A stretch of DNA of 64,000 bases from Saprospiraceae bacterium. GTDB lineage: Bacteria; Bacteroidota; Bacteroidia; Chitinophagales; Saprospiraceae. The stretch covers positions 62,001 to 126,000 of the forward strand of contig JALHQW010000019.1 in the NCBI GenBank assembly GCA_022841745.1, read 5' to 3'. Made by a program: the position numbers and the translations under genes. The number at the start of each line of letters is the position of its first letter. Position 1 is the first letter of the stretch. A model generated the notes under the pieces. It saw only the letters and a list, made by a program, of their open reading frames with translations, was not told where the DNA came from and ran no database searches. Below, in pieces: positions 43,294 to 52,240 of this stretch.

Positions 43294-44040
43294 TTAGCCT
43301 GTAAGCAACACCGCAATCAAATAGTCTGACAATAAAATGAGGATATTGCTGAACACCACAGCATTGGTGCTGGCCTTGCCCAATTCGATATTGCCACCCT
43401 TCACGTAGTAGCCTTGGAAAATGGGCACGGTCGTCAGGATAAACGAAAAGACCACGGCCTTCACGTACATCATCGTTACGTTGCGGGGTTGGAAAAAGGC
43501 CCGAAGCCCCCGCTCGTAGTCATCGCTGGAAAGGGCGCCAGTTGGCACCGTAGCCAAGTAACCACCGATGATGGCCACATAAGCCGAAATTGTCACCAAC
43601 AGTGGAATCATCACAACGGCCGCAATCAGCTTGGGCAGTATCAAATAAGCAGCCGTGTTCACGCCCATCAGTTCCATGGCGTCAATATGCTCCTTCTGGC
43701 GCATGGTGCCCAGCTCTGCGGCGAGGTTGGAGCCGACCTTGCCTGCCAGTACAAGGCAAGTGATGGTCGGTGCCGATTCGATGATGGCCAAGTCCCGAAC
43801 GATATAACCTATATAATACTGTGGCACCAGCGTCCCATCCAACTGGTAGGAGAACTGCACGGCTGCCACCGCCCCCATGAAAATCGAAATCAGGGCCACG
43901 ATAATCAGGGAGCCAATGCCGATGTCCTCCATCTGGCGCATGGTCTCCTTCCAGTACATGCTCCAATTTTCAGGCTTTGCAAAAGCATGTCGGAGCAGCA
44001 GGATGTAGCGACCTATATGGTATAAAAGGTTGAAATTCAT
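43294..44040 (-). CDS. mlaE: MlaE-family ABC permease
   Basis: The protein has 248 residues with about five hydrophobic segments. The MlaE hallmarks are present: IGIGSLIIVALISIFMGAV, AGKVGSNLAAELGTMRQKEHIDA and GVNTAAYLILPKLIAAV. It is the membrane subunit of a lipid transporter that maintains outer-membrane asymmetry. It is the first gene of a two-gene operon with the ATPase. The usual third gene (MlaD/MCE protein) is absent here and may be elsewhere. Confidence 0.93.
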   Translation of the reverse strand: MNFNLLYHIGRYILLLRHAFAKPENWSMYWKETMRQMEDIGIGSLIIVALISIFMGAVAAVQFSYQLDGTLVPQYYIGYIVRDLAIIESAPTITCLVLAGKVGSNLAAELGTMRQKEHIDAMELMGVNTAAYLILPKLIAAVVMIPLLVTISAYVAIIGGYLATVPTGALSSDDYERGLRAFFQPRNVTMMYVKAVVFSFILTTVPIFQGYYVKGGNIELGKASTNAVVFSNILILLSDYLIAVLLTG

Positions 44041-44167
44041 TGATTTGCAGTAAAGTCTGCCGATCGGGCTTGGTGCAAAGGCTGTTTTATCGAAAAAACA
44101 TGGGCAAACCTACGCAAGAAATTCTATAGTCGTGGATTAGTGACGGGTGATTAGTGGCTTGTACTTC

Positions 44168-44209
44168 GTAATTAGTGGTACGAAAAGCACTACCCCAATC
44201 ACTAATTAC
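44168..44209. repeat. private-word inverted repeat (ATTAGTG type)
   Basis: gtaattagtg (44168-44177) pairs with cactaattac (44200-44209). Further gattagtg words precede it from 44133 and caaatcactaa words follow it. Confidence 0.6.
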
Positions 44210-44222
44210 CAGTTACAAATCA

Positions 44223-45251
44223 CTAAAACGCCAAGACCTCCGGCTCCAAACCATTCTTTGTACTCCGCAAAAACTGCGCCCCGGTTTCACGGATGGTCTG
44301 CGAGATGGGGGTGTACTGGAACGGGAAGGCTGCCAACGATTTTTGATTGTCGTAAATAAAGGTTCGGCTGCTGGAGCGGGCTGTCTGTTTGGTAATGAAG
44401 GCGGGCTTGCCCGTGAGTTTTGATGCCAGCCAAGCTACCCGCCAAGCCGTCTCCCGGATAAATGGCGTAACGGGAACAGAAGGTGGTTTCACGCCAACCA
44501 CCGCAGCTATTTCATCGAAAACTTTTTTGAAAGGAAGGTTTTCAGCGCTCAGGATGTAGCGTTGGCCGCTGATGCCGCTCTCCATGAGCAGCACCATGAA
44601 GCGCACCACGTCACGCACGTCCACGAAGCCCGTAGTGCCGAGCGGTTGGAAACGAAGCCCTTTCCAGATTTGGTGGAAAACCTGCCCTGTGCTGGTGCGC
44701 CCTTGCCAGAAGCCGCTGCCAAGCACGTTGGCCGGGTTCACGATGGCGGCGTTCAACCCCTCGGCGACTCCCCGCCATACCTCCATCTCGGCCTTGTGCT
44801 TGCTGATGCCGTAGGGGCTGTTCCATTCGTCGTTCTTCCAAGGGGTGTGTTCGTCTATGTTGGGGTCGTTGGGCTTGCGCCCAATGGCAGCGATGGAACT
44901 GACGTGCACCAGTTTTTCGATGCCAAAATCAAGGGAGAGATTGACAATGTTGGCCGTGCCCTCCGCATTGATGGAAAGCATCTGGCGGTTGTCCTTTTCA
45001 TGGAAGGATACGACTGCTGCGCAATGATAGACCTGCTGTACGCCTTGCATGGCGTCTTCCAGCTCCATGAGGTTGAGCAGGTCGGCGTTTACCCATTCCA
45101 CTTTGTCGGCAACGCCTTTCAGCAGGGAAAGAGAACTGTTAGGCTGGCGGGTGCAGCGTATATCGGTGTAGCCCTGTTGGAGCAAATACCGGACGAGGTA
45201 GGAGCCAATAAAGCCCGTGGCACCCGTTACCAGTATTTTTTTTGAAACCAT
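44223..45251 (-). CDS. NAD-dependent epimerase/dehydratase (extended SDR)
   Basis: The protein has 342 residues. The start MVSKKILVTGATGFIGSY is chosen because it leads directly into the Rossmann motif GATGFIGS; a longer frame upstream lacks support. Further SDR features are DLLN, YHCAAVVSF, HVSSIAAIG and the catalytic SPYGISKHKAE (Tyr-x-x-x-Lys). The type resembles dihydroflavonol-reductase-like or steroid-dehydrogenase-like SDRs. The substrate is unknown. It is located downstream of the Mla genes on the same strand but separated by the repeat patch. Confidence 0.9.
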   Translation of the reverse strand: MVSKKILVTGATGFIGSYLVRYLLQQGYTDIRCTRQPNSSLSLLKGVADKVEWVNADLLNLMELEDAMQGVQQVYHCAAVVSFHEKDNRQMLSINAEGTANIVNLSLDFGIEKLVHVSSIAAIGRKPNDPNIDEHTPWKNDEWNSPYGISKHKAEMEVWRGVAEGLNAAIVNPANVLGSGFWQGRTSTGQVFHQIWKGLRFQPLGTTGFVDVRDVVRFMVLLMESGISGQRYILSAENLPFKKVFDEIAAVVGVKPPSVPVTPFIRETAWRVAWLASKLTGKPAFITKQTARSSSRTFIYDNQKSLAAFPFQYTPISQTIRETGAQFLRSTKNGLEPEVLAF

Positions 45252-45449
45252 GGCTGGTGTTTGGCCCGAAAGGGCAACGATGAGGGAGGGTTCGATTTGA
45301 GTTGCTGAAAAAACGTGCAGCACGGCAGTTGGTTCATCACCAATGGCCCGCTTGGAAGGAAGTAGCCCAGTCCCCTGCAAAGGGACTAAAGCTTTTTAAT
45401 TTGCCGACAATTAACCCGCTGCTTCTTTTGGCAGCGCAGCCAAGCATCT

Positions 45450-45554
45450 TCAATACCATTTCCGACTGCTGCTCCTTTGCGCGCTAACGCTGGAAGCAAG
45501 AAAAATGACACCACCGAGGATAAAAGCGCCAAGGGCAATATAGACAATCAACAT
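45450..45554 (-). CDS. possible small single-pass membrane protein
   Basis: The minus strand encodes 34 residues from ATG 45554: MLIVYIALGAFILGGVIFLA, then SSVSAQRSSSRKWY and a stop. It is one hydrophobic helix with a basic tail, a common design for small membrane proteins. It lies in a 700-bp gap that otherwise shows no genes. No exact promoter box or similarity can be claimed. Confidence 0.4.
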   Translation of the reverse strand: MLIVYIALGAFILGGVIFLASSVSAQRSSSRKWY

Positions 45555-45804
45555 AGTCTGTTCGTTTTACAGTGTTTTGATTTTCTCCGTTTTAGATACC
45601 TTTCGCATGGTCGTTCCATAATTTTTGCAAAAAAATATCAGAAATAATTGCAAAAAATTTGGTCAAACCACGATAGACTGTCCAGATTCCCGATTTTCGA
45701 AGAGCCAAGTTCAGTAAAATGTTTTTTCTAGGGGAACTTATCGGGTGTTTTTTTTCAAAAAAATGTTTGCGGCCACCCTTGGGCACAGCTTATCTTGTGC
45801 TTTC

Positions 45805-45936
45805 GTAGCAACTTAGGAGGGGATGGGAGGGGAGAGTAAAAATTTCATTTTTTCTCTCCCCTCCCATATTTATATGTGCGTTTGGGTGAAAAATTGAAAA
45901 ATTTTAAACCAAAAACATACCCTGCTAATCAGTTAC
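45805..45936. repeat. dispersed palindromic element, copy C
   Basis: The left end is gtagcaacttaggaggggat and the right end is cataccctgctaatcagttac. The first hairpin gggaggggagagtaaaaa/ttttctctcccctccc spans about 45824-45865. The second inner hairpin has gtttgggtgaaaaatt and aattttaaaccaaaaac arms. It ends 40 nt before the glycosylase ATG; a weak TATCTTGT lies just upstream. Confidence 0.8.
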
Positions 45937-45976
45937 CTGCTTCCGTAGCAATATTTTGGCAAAAACGGTTCAACCT

Positions 45977-46582
45977 ATGTCCGACACCATCACCCGGCAC
46001 CTTTCAAAAGACCCTGTGCTAAAGACATTGATTGACAGCATTCCGTTTCGGGAGCTGTCCGTCAACTCGCAGGGCGTTTACCTCGACCTGCTTGGCTCCA
46101 TCATCAGCCAGCAGCTTTCCACGAAGGTGGCCGCTGTCATAGAAGGCCGATTTCTTGCACTGTTCCCTGAACAACAGCCATATCCGAACCTCCTGCTGGA
46201 AAAAGACTTGGATACCCTACGCTCCGCAGGGCTTTCAAAACAGAAAGCCAACTACCTTCAAAACGTCGCCGATTTTTTTCAAAAAGAAAACCTCGTAGGA
46301 AAGGACTGGAGCGACATGGGCAACGATGAAATCATCCAGTACCTGACGCAGATAAAGGGCGTTGGCAAATGGACAGTTGAAATGATACTGATGTTCTCCC
46401 TCAACCGCCCCGATGTACTCCCGCTGGACGACCTAGGCATCCGGCAGGCAATCACCCACCTATATAATGTCACTGAAACAGGCAAGGCCACTTACCAGCG
46501 CATGACCGAGATTGCGGCAGCATGGCAGCCCTACCGCTCCTACGCCTGCCTCTACCTTTGGCGGCACAAGGATGGGAAATGA
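45977..46582 (+). CDS. DNA-3-methyladenine glycosylase II-like (AlkA/HhH-GPD) enzyme
   Basis: The protein has 201 residues starting MSDTITRHLSKDPVL. The helix-hairpin-helix TQIKGVGKWTVEMILMF is followed by a Pro-rich stretch and the catalytic Asp in VLPLDDLGIRQA, the HhH-GPD pattern. LGSIISQQLSTKVA is typical for AlkA-type enzymes without the N-terminal domain. It removes alkylated bases from DNA. It sits just after palindromic element copy C. Confidence 0.92.
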   Translation: MSDTITRHLSKDPVLKTLIDSIPFRELSVNSQGVYLDLLGSIISQQLSTKVAAVIEGRFLALFPEQQPYPNLLLEKDLDTLRSAGLSKQKANYLQNVADFFQKENLVGKDWSDMGNDEIIQYLTQIKGVGKWTVEMILMFSLNRPDVLPLDDLGIRQAITHLYNVTETGKATYQRMTEIAAAWQPYRSYACLYLWRHKDGK

Positions 46583-46875
46583 GGTATGAAGGTATGTGGG
46601 GCGGAATGTCATAGGGCGGGTAAGCGGGGTATTTCATCTGGCTTAATTTTTTATACAAAAACAAATTATTTGCAAATCTTCGAAGCCCTTTTTACCTTCG
46701 TTCCGCTGCCTTGGAATAGCCAAAGCAAGCATTCAACCTAACTTATAACACAAGTTTGCGGAGGTTTGAGCAAAATCCCCCACGCTCCGAACCCATTCAG
46801 ACCTTCTCAACTACGCTCCACCATTCAAAAGCTACTTTTTGCACGACCCTTTGCGGCTCGAAAACCATCCCTGAG

Positions 46876-48987
46876 ATGCTTAATTGGCGTGAAATCCCCT
46901 TCGTGCGTCTGCTGTTGCCGTTTTCGGTAGGCATACTGCTTGCCGTTTATTTTGAACGAAAAATACCGGGCCTGCTTTTCGCCTTCCTAGGGCTGATTGG
47001 GCTGATGGTACTTTCAAAAAAGCTACGTGGACTCTACCGCTACCGCTGGATGCCGGGGGTGCTGCTCAACTTGGCCTTGCTCATTCTGGGCTATGGCATC
47101 ACCTGGCAGCACAACGAGCTGAACGATGACGGCCATTTCAGCAAAAAATCTCCCCCTGAGCAGGGCATAACCTTGGTTGGCAAAATCACGGAGGCGCCCG
47201 TCCAAAAGGAGAATTGGATGAAATTGGAGCTTGGCATCCAAGGGGCTGGCTACACAGCAGATGACCTTCGCCCAGCTTCGGGCAACCTCTTGCTTTACCT
47301 GCAACGTGACAGCCTGGCGGAGGCTTTGGCCTACGGCGATAGGCTGGTATTGCAATGCAAGGCGAAGCAATTGGAGGCACCAGCCAACCCGCACGCCTTT
47401 GACTATGGCCGTTACCTTCATTTTCAAAATATTCATTATCAGGCATTTGTGAAGAAAGGGCATTGGGGTGTGCTGGAAAAATACAAGGGGTTCTCTCCGT
47501 ATGGGGAGGCGATTTCCATGCAAAACAGCTTCACCGCCGTATTGCGGAAGCACTTGAAGACCGAGAACGAATTCGCTGTGGGCGCTGCCCTCGTGTTTGG
47601 CTACCGCAGCGAAGTACCAGATGAAGTGCTGACGGCTTATTCGGAAACAGGGGCCATGCACATCCTTGCCGTATCGGGCATGCACGTCGGCATACTTTTC
47701 CTCATCCTCAATTTTTTCCTGAAAAGGGTGCAGCTGCATAACCGCTGGTGGCGGGTCACCAAGGCGGTGATTTTGTTGGGGCTGATATGGACTTTCGCAT
47801 TGGTGACGGGCGCCTCGCCGAGCGTCATGCGCTCCACCGTCATGTTCAGCTTCGTGGTGGTGGCCGATGCACTGGGGCGCAACAAAAACTTCTATAACAC
47901 CTTGACGGCCAGTGCCTTCTGCCTATTGCTCTACGACCCGTACTGGCTGCTGAGCGTCAGTTTCCAGTTGTCGTACATGGCCATATTGGGCATCGTCTAT
48001 TTTCAGCCCAAGATTGCGGCGCTATGGATCATTGAGAACAAGGTTGGCAATTACCTGTGGGAACTCAACTCTGTTTCCCTTGCTGCGCAACTGATGACGC
48101 TGCCTTTCACCTTGCTCTATTTCCACCAGTTCCCTACTTATTTCTGGCTGTCGAGCCTGATACTCGTGCCGCTGTCTGGGCTGGAGTTGGGGGCGGGCCT
48201 ACTGTTGCTGATTTTGGAACCGATTTGGGGCTGGGGGGCTTTTATCGTTGGCAAGGCGCTTTGGGGCATGCTTTGGCTTGGCAACCAGTCGGTCATGCTA
48301 ATCCAGCAACTGCCCGCTGCACTCTTGAACGGCATCTGGATTGGCGGCATCTCGGCGCTGCTGCTCTACCTGAGCATTGGTAGCAGCATGGTGGCCATCA
48401 GTTTTCGGAAGTTCCGTTGGGTGTTGGCTTCGCTGGTGCTGCTGCTGGTAGTGCTTGGCAGTTATGCTTTTGCAGCGTTTGGGCACTTGGGTACCCGTCA
48501 AATCACCGTTTACAGCATCTATAAGCACACGGCCATTGATTTTTTTGATGGCGGAAAAGCATGGTCGCTCATTGATCCAGCACTGGAGGAAAAGCCACTC
48601 AAATATGCCGCAGAAGGCAACCGCTACGCCAATGGCATTGACGAAGTGAAGACCGTCCGCTTGGGCGATACCTCCAGCATCGTCGCTGACCATTTTTTCT
48701 ATCAAAACAGGTTGGTGCAATTCTATGACAAACGCCTGTTTGTGGTGGAGGGGCCTTTGAACTACACTGGCGAGGAAAAAGTAAAATTAGACTTGTTGTT
48801 GCTCCGCAATACCCCCAAAATAAACATGGAGGATTTGGTGCAAATATTTGATGCCCAGCTAATTGTGTTCGATGGCAGCAACAAGCGTTGGAAAGTGACG
48901 GAATGGAAGGCTACATGTGATCAACTTGGCTTGGACTGGTACGATGTGGACGAGGAAGGTGCCTTGGTAATAGACTTTTCAGAATAG
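46876..48987 (+). CDS. comEC: ComEC/Rec2-family DNA uptake channel protein
   Basis: The protein has 703 residues. The start MLNWREIPFVRLLLPF is preferred over a longer frame. The N-terminal part has two to three helices and a DUF4131-type soluble domain (about 100-215). The competence domain follows with ILAVSGMHVGILFLIL, GASPSVMRSTVMFSFV and ten or so helices. The C-terminal 150 residues are a diverged soluble domain in place of a clear metallo-beta-lactamase; no HxHxDH motif is visible. ComEC forms the inner-membrane channel for transforming DNA. Confidence 0.92.
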   Translation: MLNWREIPFVRLLLPFSVGILLAVYFERKIPGLLFAFLGLIGLMVLSKKLRGLYRYRWMPGVLLNLALLILGYGITWQHNELNDDGHFSKKSPPEQGITLVGKITEAPVQKENWMKLELGIQGAGYTADDLRPASGNLLLYLQRDSLAEALAYGDRLVLQCKAKQLEAPANPHAFDYGRYLHFQNIHYQAFVKKGHWGVLEKYKGFSPYGEAISMQNSFTAVLRKHLKTENEFAVGAALVFGYRSEVPDEVLTAYSETGAMHILAVSGMHVGILFLILNFFLKRVQLHNRWWRVTKAVILLGLIWTFALVTGASPSVMRSTVMFSFVVVADALGRNKNFYNTLTASAFCLLLYDPYWLLSVSFQLSYMAILGIVYFQPKIAALWIIENKVGNYLWELNSVSLAAQLMTLPFTLLYFHQFPTYFWLSSLILVPLSGLELGAGLLLLILEPIWGWGAFIVGKALWGMLWLGNQSVMLIQQLPAALLNGIWIGGISALLLYLSIGSSMVAISFRKFRWVLASLVLLLVVLGSYAFAAFGHLGTRQITVYSIYKHTAIDFFDGGKAWSLIDPALEEKPLKYAAEGNRYANGIDEVKTVRLGDTSSIVADHFFYQNRLVQFYDKRLFVVEGPLNYTGEEKVKLDLLLLRNTPKINMEDLVQIFDAQLIVFDGSNKRWKVTEWKATCDQLGLDWYDVDEEGALVIDFSE

Positions 48988-49021
48988 GAAGGGAAATCAG
49001 AAAGCCACAGCTTCTCAATTC

Positions 49022-49101
49022 AAAACTCCCTAAAAACTTGGGAGGAGAGAGAAAAAATTTCATTTTTTCTCTCTCCTCCCACACCCTTCTTAGCAGTTAC
49101 T
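49022..49101. repeat. dispersed palindromic element, copy D (shortened)
   Basis: The main hairpin gggaggagagagaaaaaa with its complement spans 49040-49080. It is followed by the right end acacccttcttagcagttac (49081-49100), directly against the stop codon of the next gene. The second inner hairpin and left end are missing. Lying between convergent genes, it can also act as terminator. Confidence 0.8.
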
Positions 49102-50907
49102 TCAATTCACATTATCCCCCCGCAGCCTCCGATACCGTTTCCTTGCTTCAATGGAAAACGTGCTGTTGGAATAATCAAGGAAGATTTTCTCGTAGAGTTC
49201 CATGGCCTTAGCGGTGTCGCTAAGCTGCTGTTCATAGAGTTCCGCCATTTCAAAAAGGGCATTGTCGGCCCTGATTTCTTCAGCGTATTTCTCTACGATG
49301 AGCATGTAATGGGCAATGGCCTGCTCGTAGTTGCGCTGCTTGCTGTAAACCTTTGCACGGGCATAGAGTACGTCGTCCTCTAAGGAGTGCTTTGGGAACA
49401 GCATTAGCACAGAGTCCAATTTGCCGAAGGCATCACCGAAGCGGTTCTGGAAAGTGAGCAGGTCGGCGTTGGCGTAGAGGCGCAATGCCGTATCGGTGGT
49501 GTCTAGCCCAAGGTTGTCCATGATGAACACGGATAGATCGAGCGCATCGTTGGCGATGAGCTTGGAGGTGGAGGACTTCAATACGTCGAACTGTGACTGT
49601 GCCCATTGGAAGTCACCGTTGTAGTAAGAGAGCTTTGCATTGCGAAAGCGGGCCTCATGGCCGAGTTGGTCTTCTGCAAAGTCCTTGTCCACTTGCGAGT
49701 AGAGCAGGGTGCTTTCCCAAATTTCATCCTTCATCAGGTAAAAATCGCCAAGGCTCAGCTTGCCCTGGGCCTGCGTTTTTCCATCAATGCCGGGCAGGGC
49801 AATCATTTCGTTGAGCAATGCGATGGCCTTGTCGAGGTCGTTGAGGTAGAAGGCTTCGAGTTCGGCCAGCTCGGCGATGATACCTGCCGTTGCCCGGTTG
49901 CGGCCAGTCTCGTTCAGGAAATCTTCATAGGCTTTTTCGACCACCCTCAATTCTGGTTCCGTATAGCTGTAGCCTTCAACCAATTTCAGGCGGCGTGCCC
50001 GCAGCGACTCCCGCTTGGAATCCATGTAAAAAGGCGAAGTATAGCCAATGTCCGTCACGATGAAGTCGTAGGAAGCGATGGCGGCATCATAGTCCTTGTC
50101 GTTGAAGGCTGTGACGGCAAGCTGGTAAATCCTTGCGCCGTTCTCGTTCAGGCGGCGGTCGAGCGCCTTGGCTTGGCGCAGGGCATTTTTATAATCCTTG
50201 GTTTGGATGAAAACCCATTGCAGCAGCTCCGTGAAGTGGTAGGCATCGGTGTTCTTCTGGATTCGGTCGTAAAGCTGAGCTTGCAGTTCTGTATAGTCGT
50301 CTTGGTTGGTCAGGTTTCGCTGGAACTGGCTTTTAACGGTGTTCAACCGCTCCGGGTAGTTGGTCAGGCTGTTCAGGTAGTTTTCTACCATTTTGGGGAT
50401 GTCGCCCTTGCGGCGATAGAGTTCGGCGAGGTTGAAAGAGAAAATCTCTTTGTCCTTCAATAAGTCGCCGCCCGTTTCGTAGGTCTGGATGGCGAGGTCG
50501 TATTTGGTCAGGTTGGAGAAGGCCCCAGCCAGCCGGGTAATCTGATATTGGTCGGCTGGCATTTTCTTGATGGCTTTTTCGTACTGTTCCTTTGCTTTTT
50601 CCTCATCGAATTGCCGCTCGTAGAGGTTGCCGTAGGTGACGTAGAGCCTGATATTGTTCGGGTCGTCCTTCAGTTCTTTTTTCAGGGCAGCTTCCACTTC
50701 GCCAAATTTCTCGGAAGCCAGCATGCACTCGATATAGCGGTCAAAGTAGAAGTCGTTTTTGTTGTTCTGGACGTACAGCTTCTCGTACAGCACGGCTGCC
50801 TTTTCGAACTCGCCATCCTGATAGTACTGCTGCGCCAGCTTGGAGTCTTGGGCAGACAATAGCAATGGCGTGAGGGCGAGCATTGCGAAAATTAGGAAAA
50901 CCCGCAT
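49102..50907 (-). CDS. exported tetratricopeptide-repeat protein
   Basis: The protein has 601 residues. The start MRVFLIFAMLALTPLLL opens a signal peptide ending near LSAQD. Many TPR-like helix pairs follow (AQQYYQDGEFEKAAVLYEKLY, YGNLYERQFDEEKAKEQYEKA, ALYARAKVYSKQRNYEQA-type and AELYEQQLSDTAKAMELYEKI near the end). It is likely a periplasmic or outer-membrane scaffold, similar to many Bacteroidota gliding/secretion-associated TPR proteins. No catalytic motif is seen. It follows a terminator on the same strand as the choice-anchor gene upstream. Confidence 0.9.
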   Translation of the reverse strand: MRVFLIFAMLALTPLLLSAQDSKLAQQYYQDGEFEKAAVLYEKLYVQNNKNDFYFDRYIECMLASEKFGEVEAALKKELKDDPNNIRLYVTYGNLYERQFDEEKAKEQYEKAIKKMPADQYQITRLAGAFSNLTKYDLAIQTYETGGDLLKDKEIFSFNLAELYRRKGDIPKMVENYLNSLTNYPERLNTVKSQFQRNLTNQDDYTELQAQLYDRIQKNTDAYHFTELLQWVFIQTKDYKNALRQAKALDRRLNENGARIYQLAVTAFNDKDYDAAIASYDFIVTDIGYTSPFYMDSKRESLRARRLKLVEGYSYTEPELRVVEKAYEDFLNETGRNRATAGIIAELAELEAFYLNDLDKAIALLNEMIALPGIDGKTQAQGKLSLGDFYLMKDEIWESTLLYSQVDKDFAEDQLGHEARFRNAKLSYYNGDFQWAQSQFDVLKSSTSKLIANDALDLSVFIMDNLGLDTTDTALRLYANADLLTFQNRFGDAFGKLDSVLMLFPKHSLEDDVLYARAKVYSKQRNYEQAIAHYMLIVEKYAEEIRADNALFEMAELYEQQLSDTAKAMELYEKIFLDYSNSTFSIEARKRYRRLRGDNVN

Positions 50908-51019
50908 GGTGTTTGATATTTGAAACATGATAGAATAGGCTTATGCCTTCGCAAAAAACGCAATTTTCATGCAAAAGTTGTTTTTGGGGATTGCAGTGAG
51001 ACAGCCTTCTCCCGAAAAA

Positions 51020-51052
51020 AAAATCCCGTTGCAACTGCTGCAACGGGATTTT
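51020..51052 (-). terminator. hairpin terminator
   Basis: aaaatcccgttgca pairs perfectly with tgcaacgggatttt around a 5-nt loop, with A-rich plus strand (T-run on minus). It lies 3' of the choice-anchor gene. Confidence 0.8.
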
Positions 51053-51076
51053 GCCTTTGCGGTGCAACGCCGGTGA

Positions 51077-51913
51077 TTACAGTTTGACCATTTGGACAGC
51101 TGCCATGTGGCCATCGCCACATAGCTGAACGAGGTAAAGGCCAGGCGCCAGTTCGCCCACTGGCACATTGGCCGTGTTGCGGCCAACCTGTAGGTCGGCT
51201 GGTGCTGTTTTTACGATATTGCCAGCGGCATCGAAAATGCGGAGCTTGTGGTAGCCAGCGGAACGGCTGGTGATTTGCAGGTTCAGCACATCGGACACGG
51301 GGTTTGGCAGCACTTCTACTTTGGCGATTTCCTTGCCAAGTTCGCTCGTGCTACTGGTGGTGTTTTCCTCTACCTCAAGGGAGCCAGAGGCACTGCCATC
51401 GCCAGAAGTCTGTGAATTGTTGTTGGCGGCAAGGCTCGAAGCGTAAAACGTTACTTTTCCCGTTGCAGCGATTGGCGCAACCCAAGGCATTTCAAAAACG
51501 CCAGTGGTTTGTGGGGCACTGTGCTCGATGTACTTTTTGTTGGCAATTGTCTTGGTGATGATGCTAAAGGGAGTAGTGCCCCAGTCCCCTGCCTGTGCGT
51601 TGCTGGCCGTTAGGCTAACGGCTTGGAAGCCGAACCCAGCGGGGCTGCTTGTACCAGGTGTGTTGGTGATTCTAAGCGTGTAGGTTTTGCCTGGTTCGTA
51701 CTTGGCGACAAGGTCGTCGCCTTCCAGCAGTTCAATGGTGACTGAAGGGTCGAAAGCGCCAGCCGTATGGCAGGTGTTGTTGCCACAGGTTCCTTCATTT
51801 GGGGCACCCGTTACACGAAGGTTGGCTTGCGTGGCCGGGCCACCTGAGCGGCTTTGCAGTAATACGAAAAGGCCAATGACGGCTGCAACTGTGTAGATGT
51901 TTTTGAATTTCAT
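51077..51913 (-). CDS. secreted choice-anchor-type protein with C-terminal secretion signal domain
   Basis: The protein has 278 residues. The start MKFKNIYTVAAVIGLFV begins a signal peptide. A reeler/choice-anchor-V-like domain follows, including the Cys pair and His in GTCGNNTCHTAGAFDP, and PGKTYTLRITNT. The last 75 residues (EVLPNPVSDVLNLQI to GLYLVQL and MVKL) are a type A T9SS sorting domain. It is thus exported across the outer membrane by the type IX system and probably anchored or released at the surface. Palindromic element copy E lies upstream. Confidence 0.9.
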   Translation of the reverse strand: MKFKNIYTVAAVIGLFVLLQSRSGGPATQANLRVTGAPNEGTCGNNTCHTAGAFDPSVTIELLEGDDLVAKYEPGKTYTLRITNTPGTSSPAGFGFQAVSLTASNAQAGDWGTTPFSIITKTIANKKYIEHSAPQTTGVFEMPWVAPIAATGKVTFYASSLAANNNSQTSGDGSASGSLEVEENTTSSTSELGKEIAKVEVLPNPVSDVLNLQITSRSAGYHKLRIFDAAGNIVKTAPADLQVGRNTANVPVGELAPGLYLVQLCGDGHMAAVQMVKL

Positions 51914-52034
51914 AAGCAGGAATTTAATGGTGAATGTTTGTTGATTATAGATTTCAGTGAAGCTCCAGATAGCGGCAGTTATCTGCCAAGGTTGAAGGCC
52001 CTGTGTAATTAAAAGCTGTTTGAAAATCGAAGGT

Positions 52035-52153
52035 GACAGCTTAGTGGGGAGGGATAAAGAAGATATTTCATTTTTCTTTTCCCCTTCCGCAATTGGGAAG
52101 TTATTGGGGAAGGGTTTCAATTTCACCAAAAACACACCCTACTAAGCAGGTAC
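52035..52153. repeat. dispersed palindromic element, copy E
   Basis: The left end is gacagcttagtggggaggga and the right end is aacacaccctactaagcaggt. The inner hairpins are weaker than in other copies (agaagatatttcatttttctt and ttggggaagggttt). It is in the 327-bp gene-free gap upstream of the choice-anchor gene, about 120 nt from its start. Confidence 0.75.
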
Positions 52154-52240
52154 ATCGAAAATGGTTAGGAAGATAATGTGGCGAAGATGCTCAAAGTTTT
52201 GTCGCCAGAGATTCGTGAAAATGTTAATTCTTTGTGTTGG

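Noticed and set aside
45592-45786. 64-residue frame on the minus strand near the SDR gene
   Set aside because: It is full of Lys and Phe from A/T runs, with no domain and no promoter.
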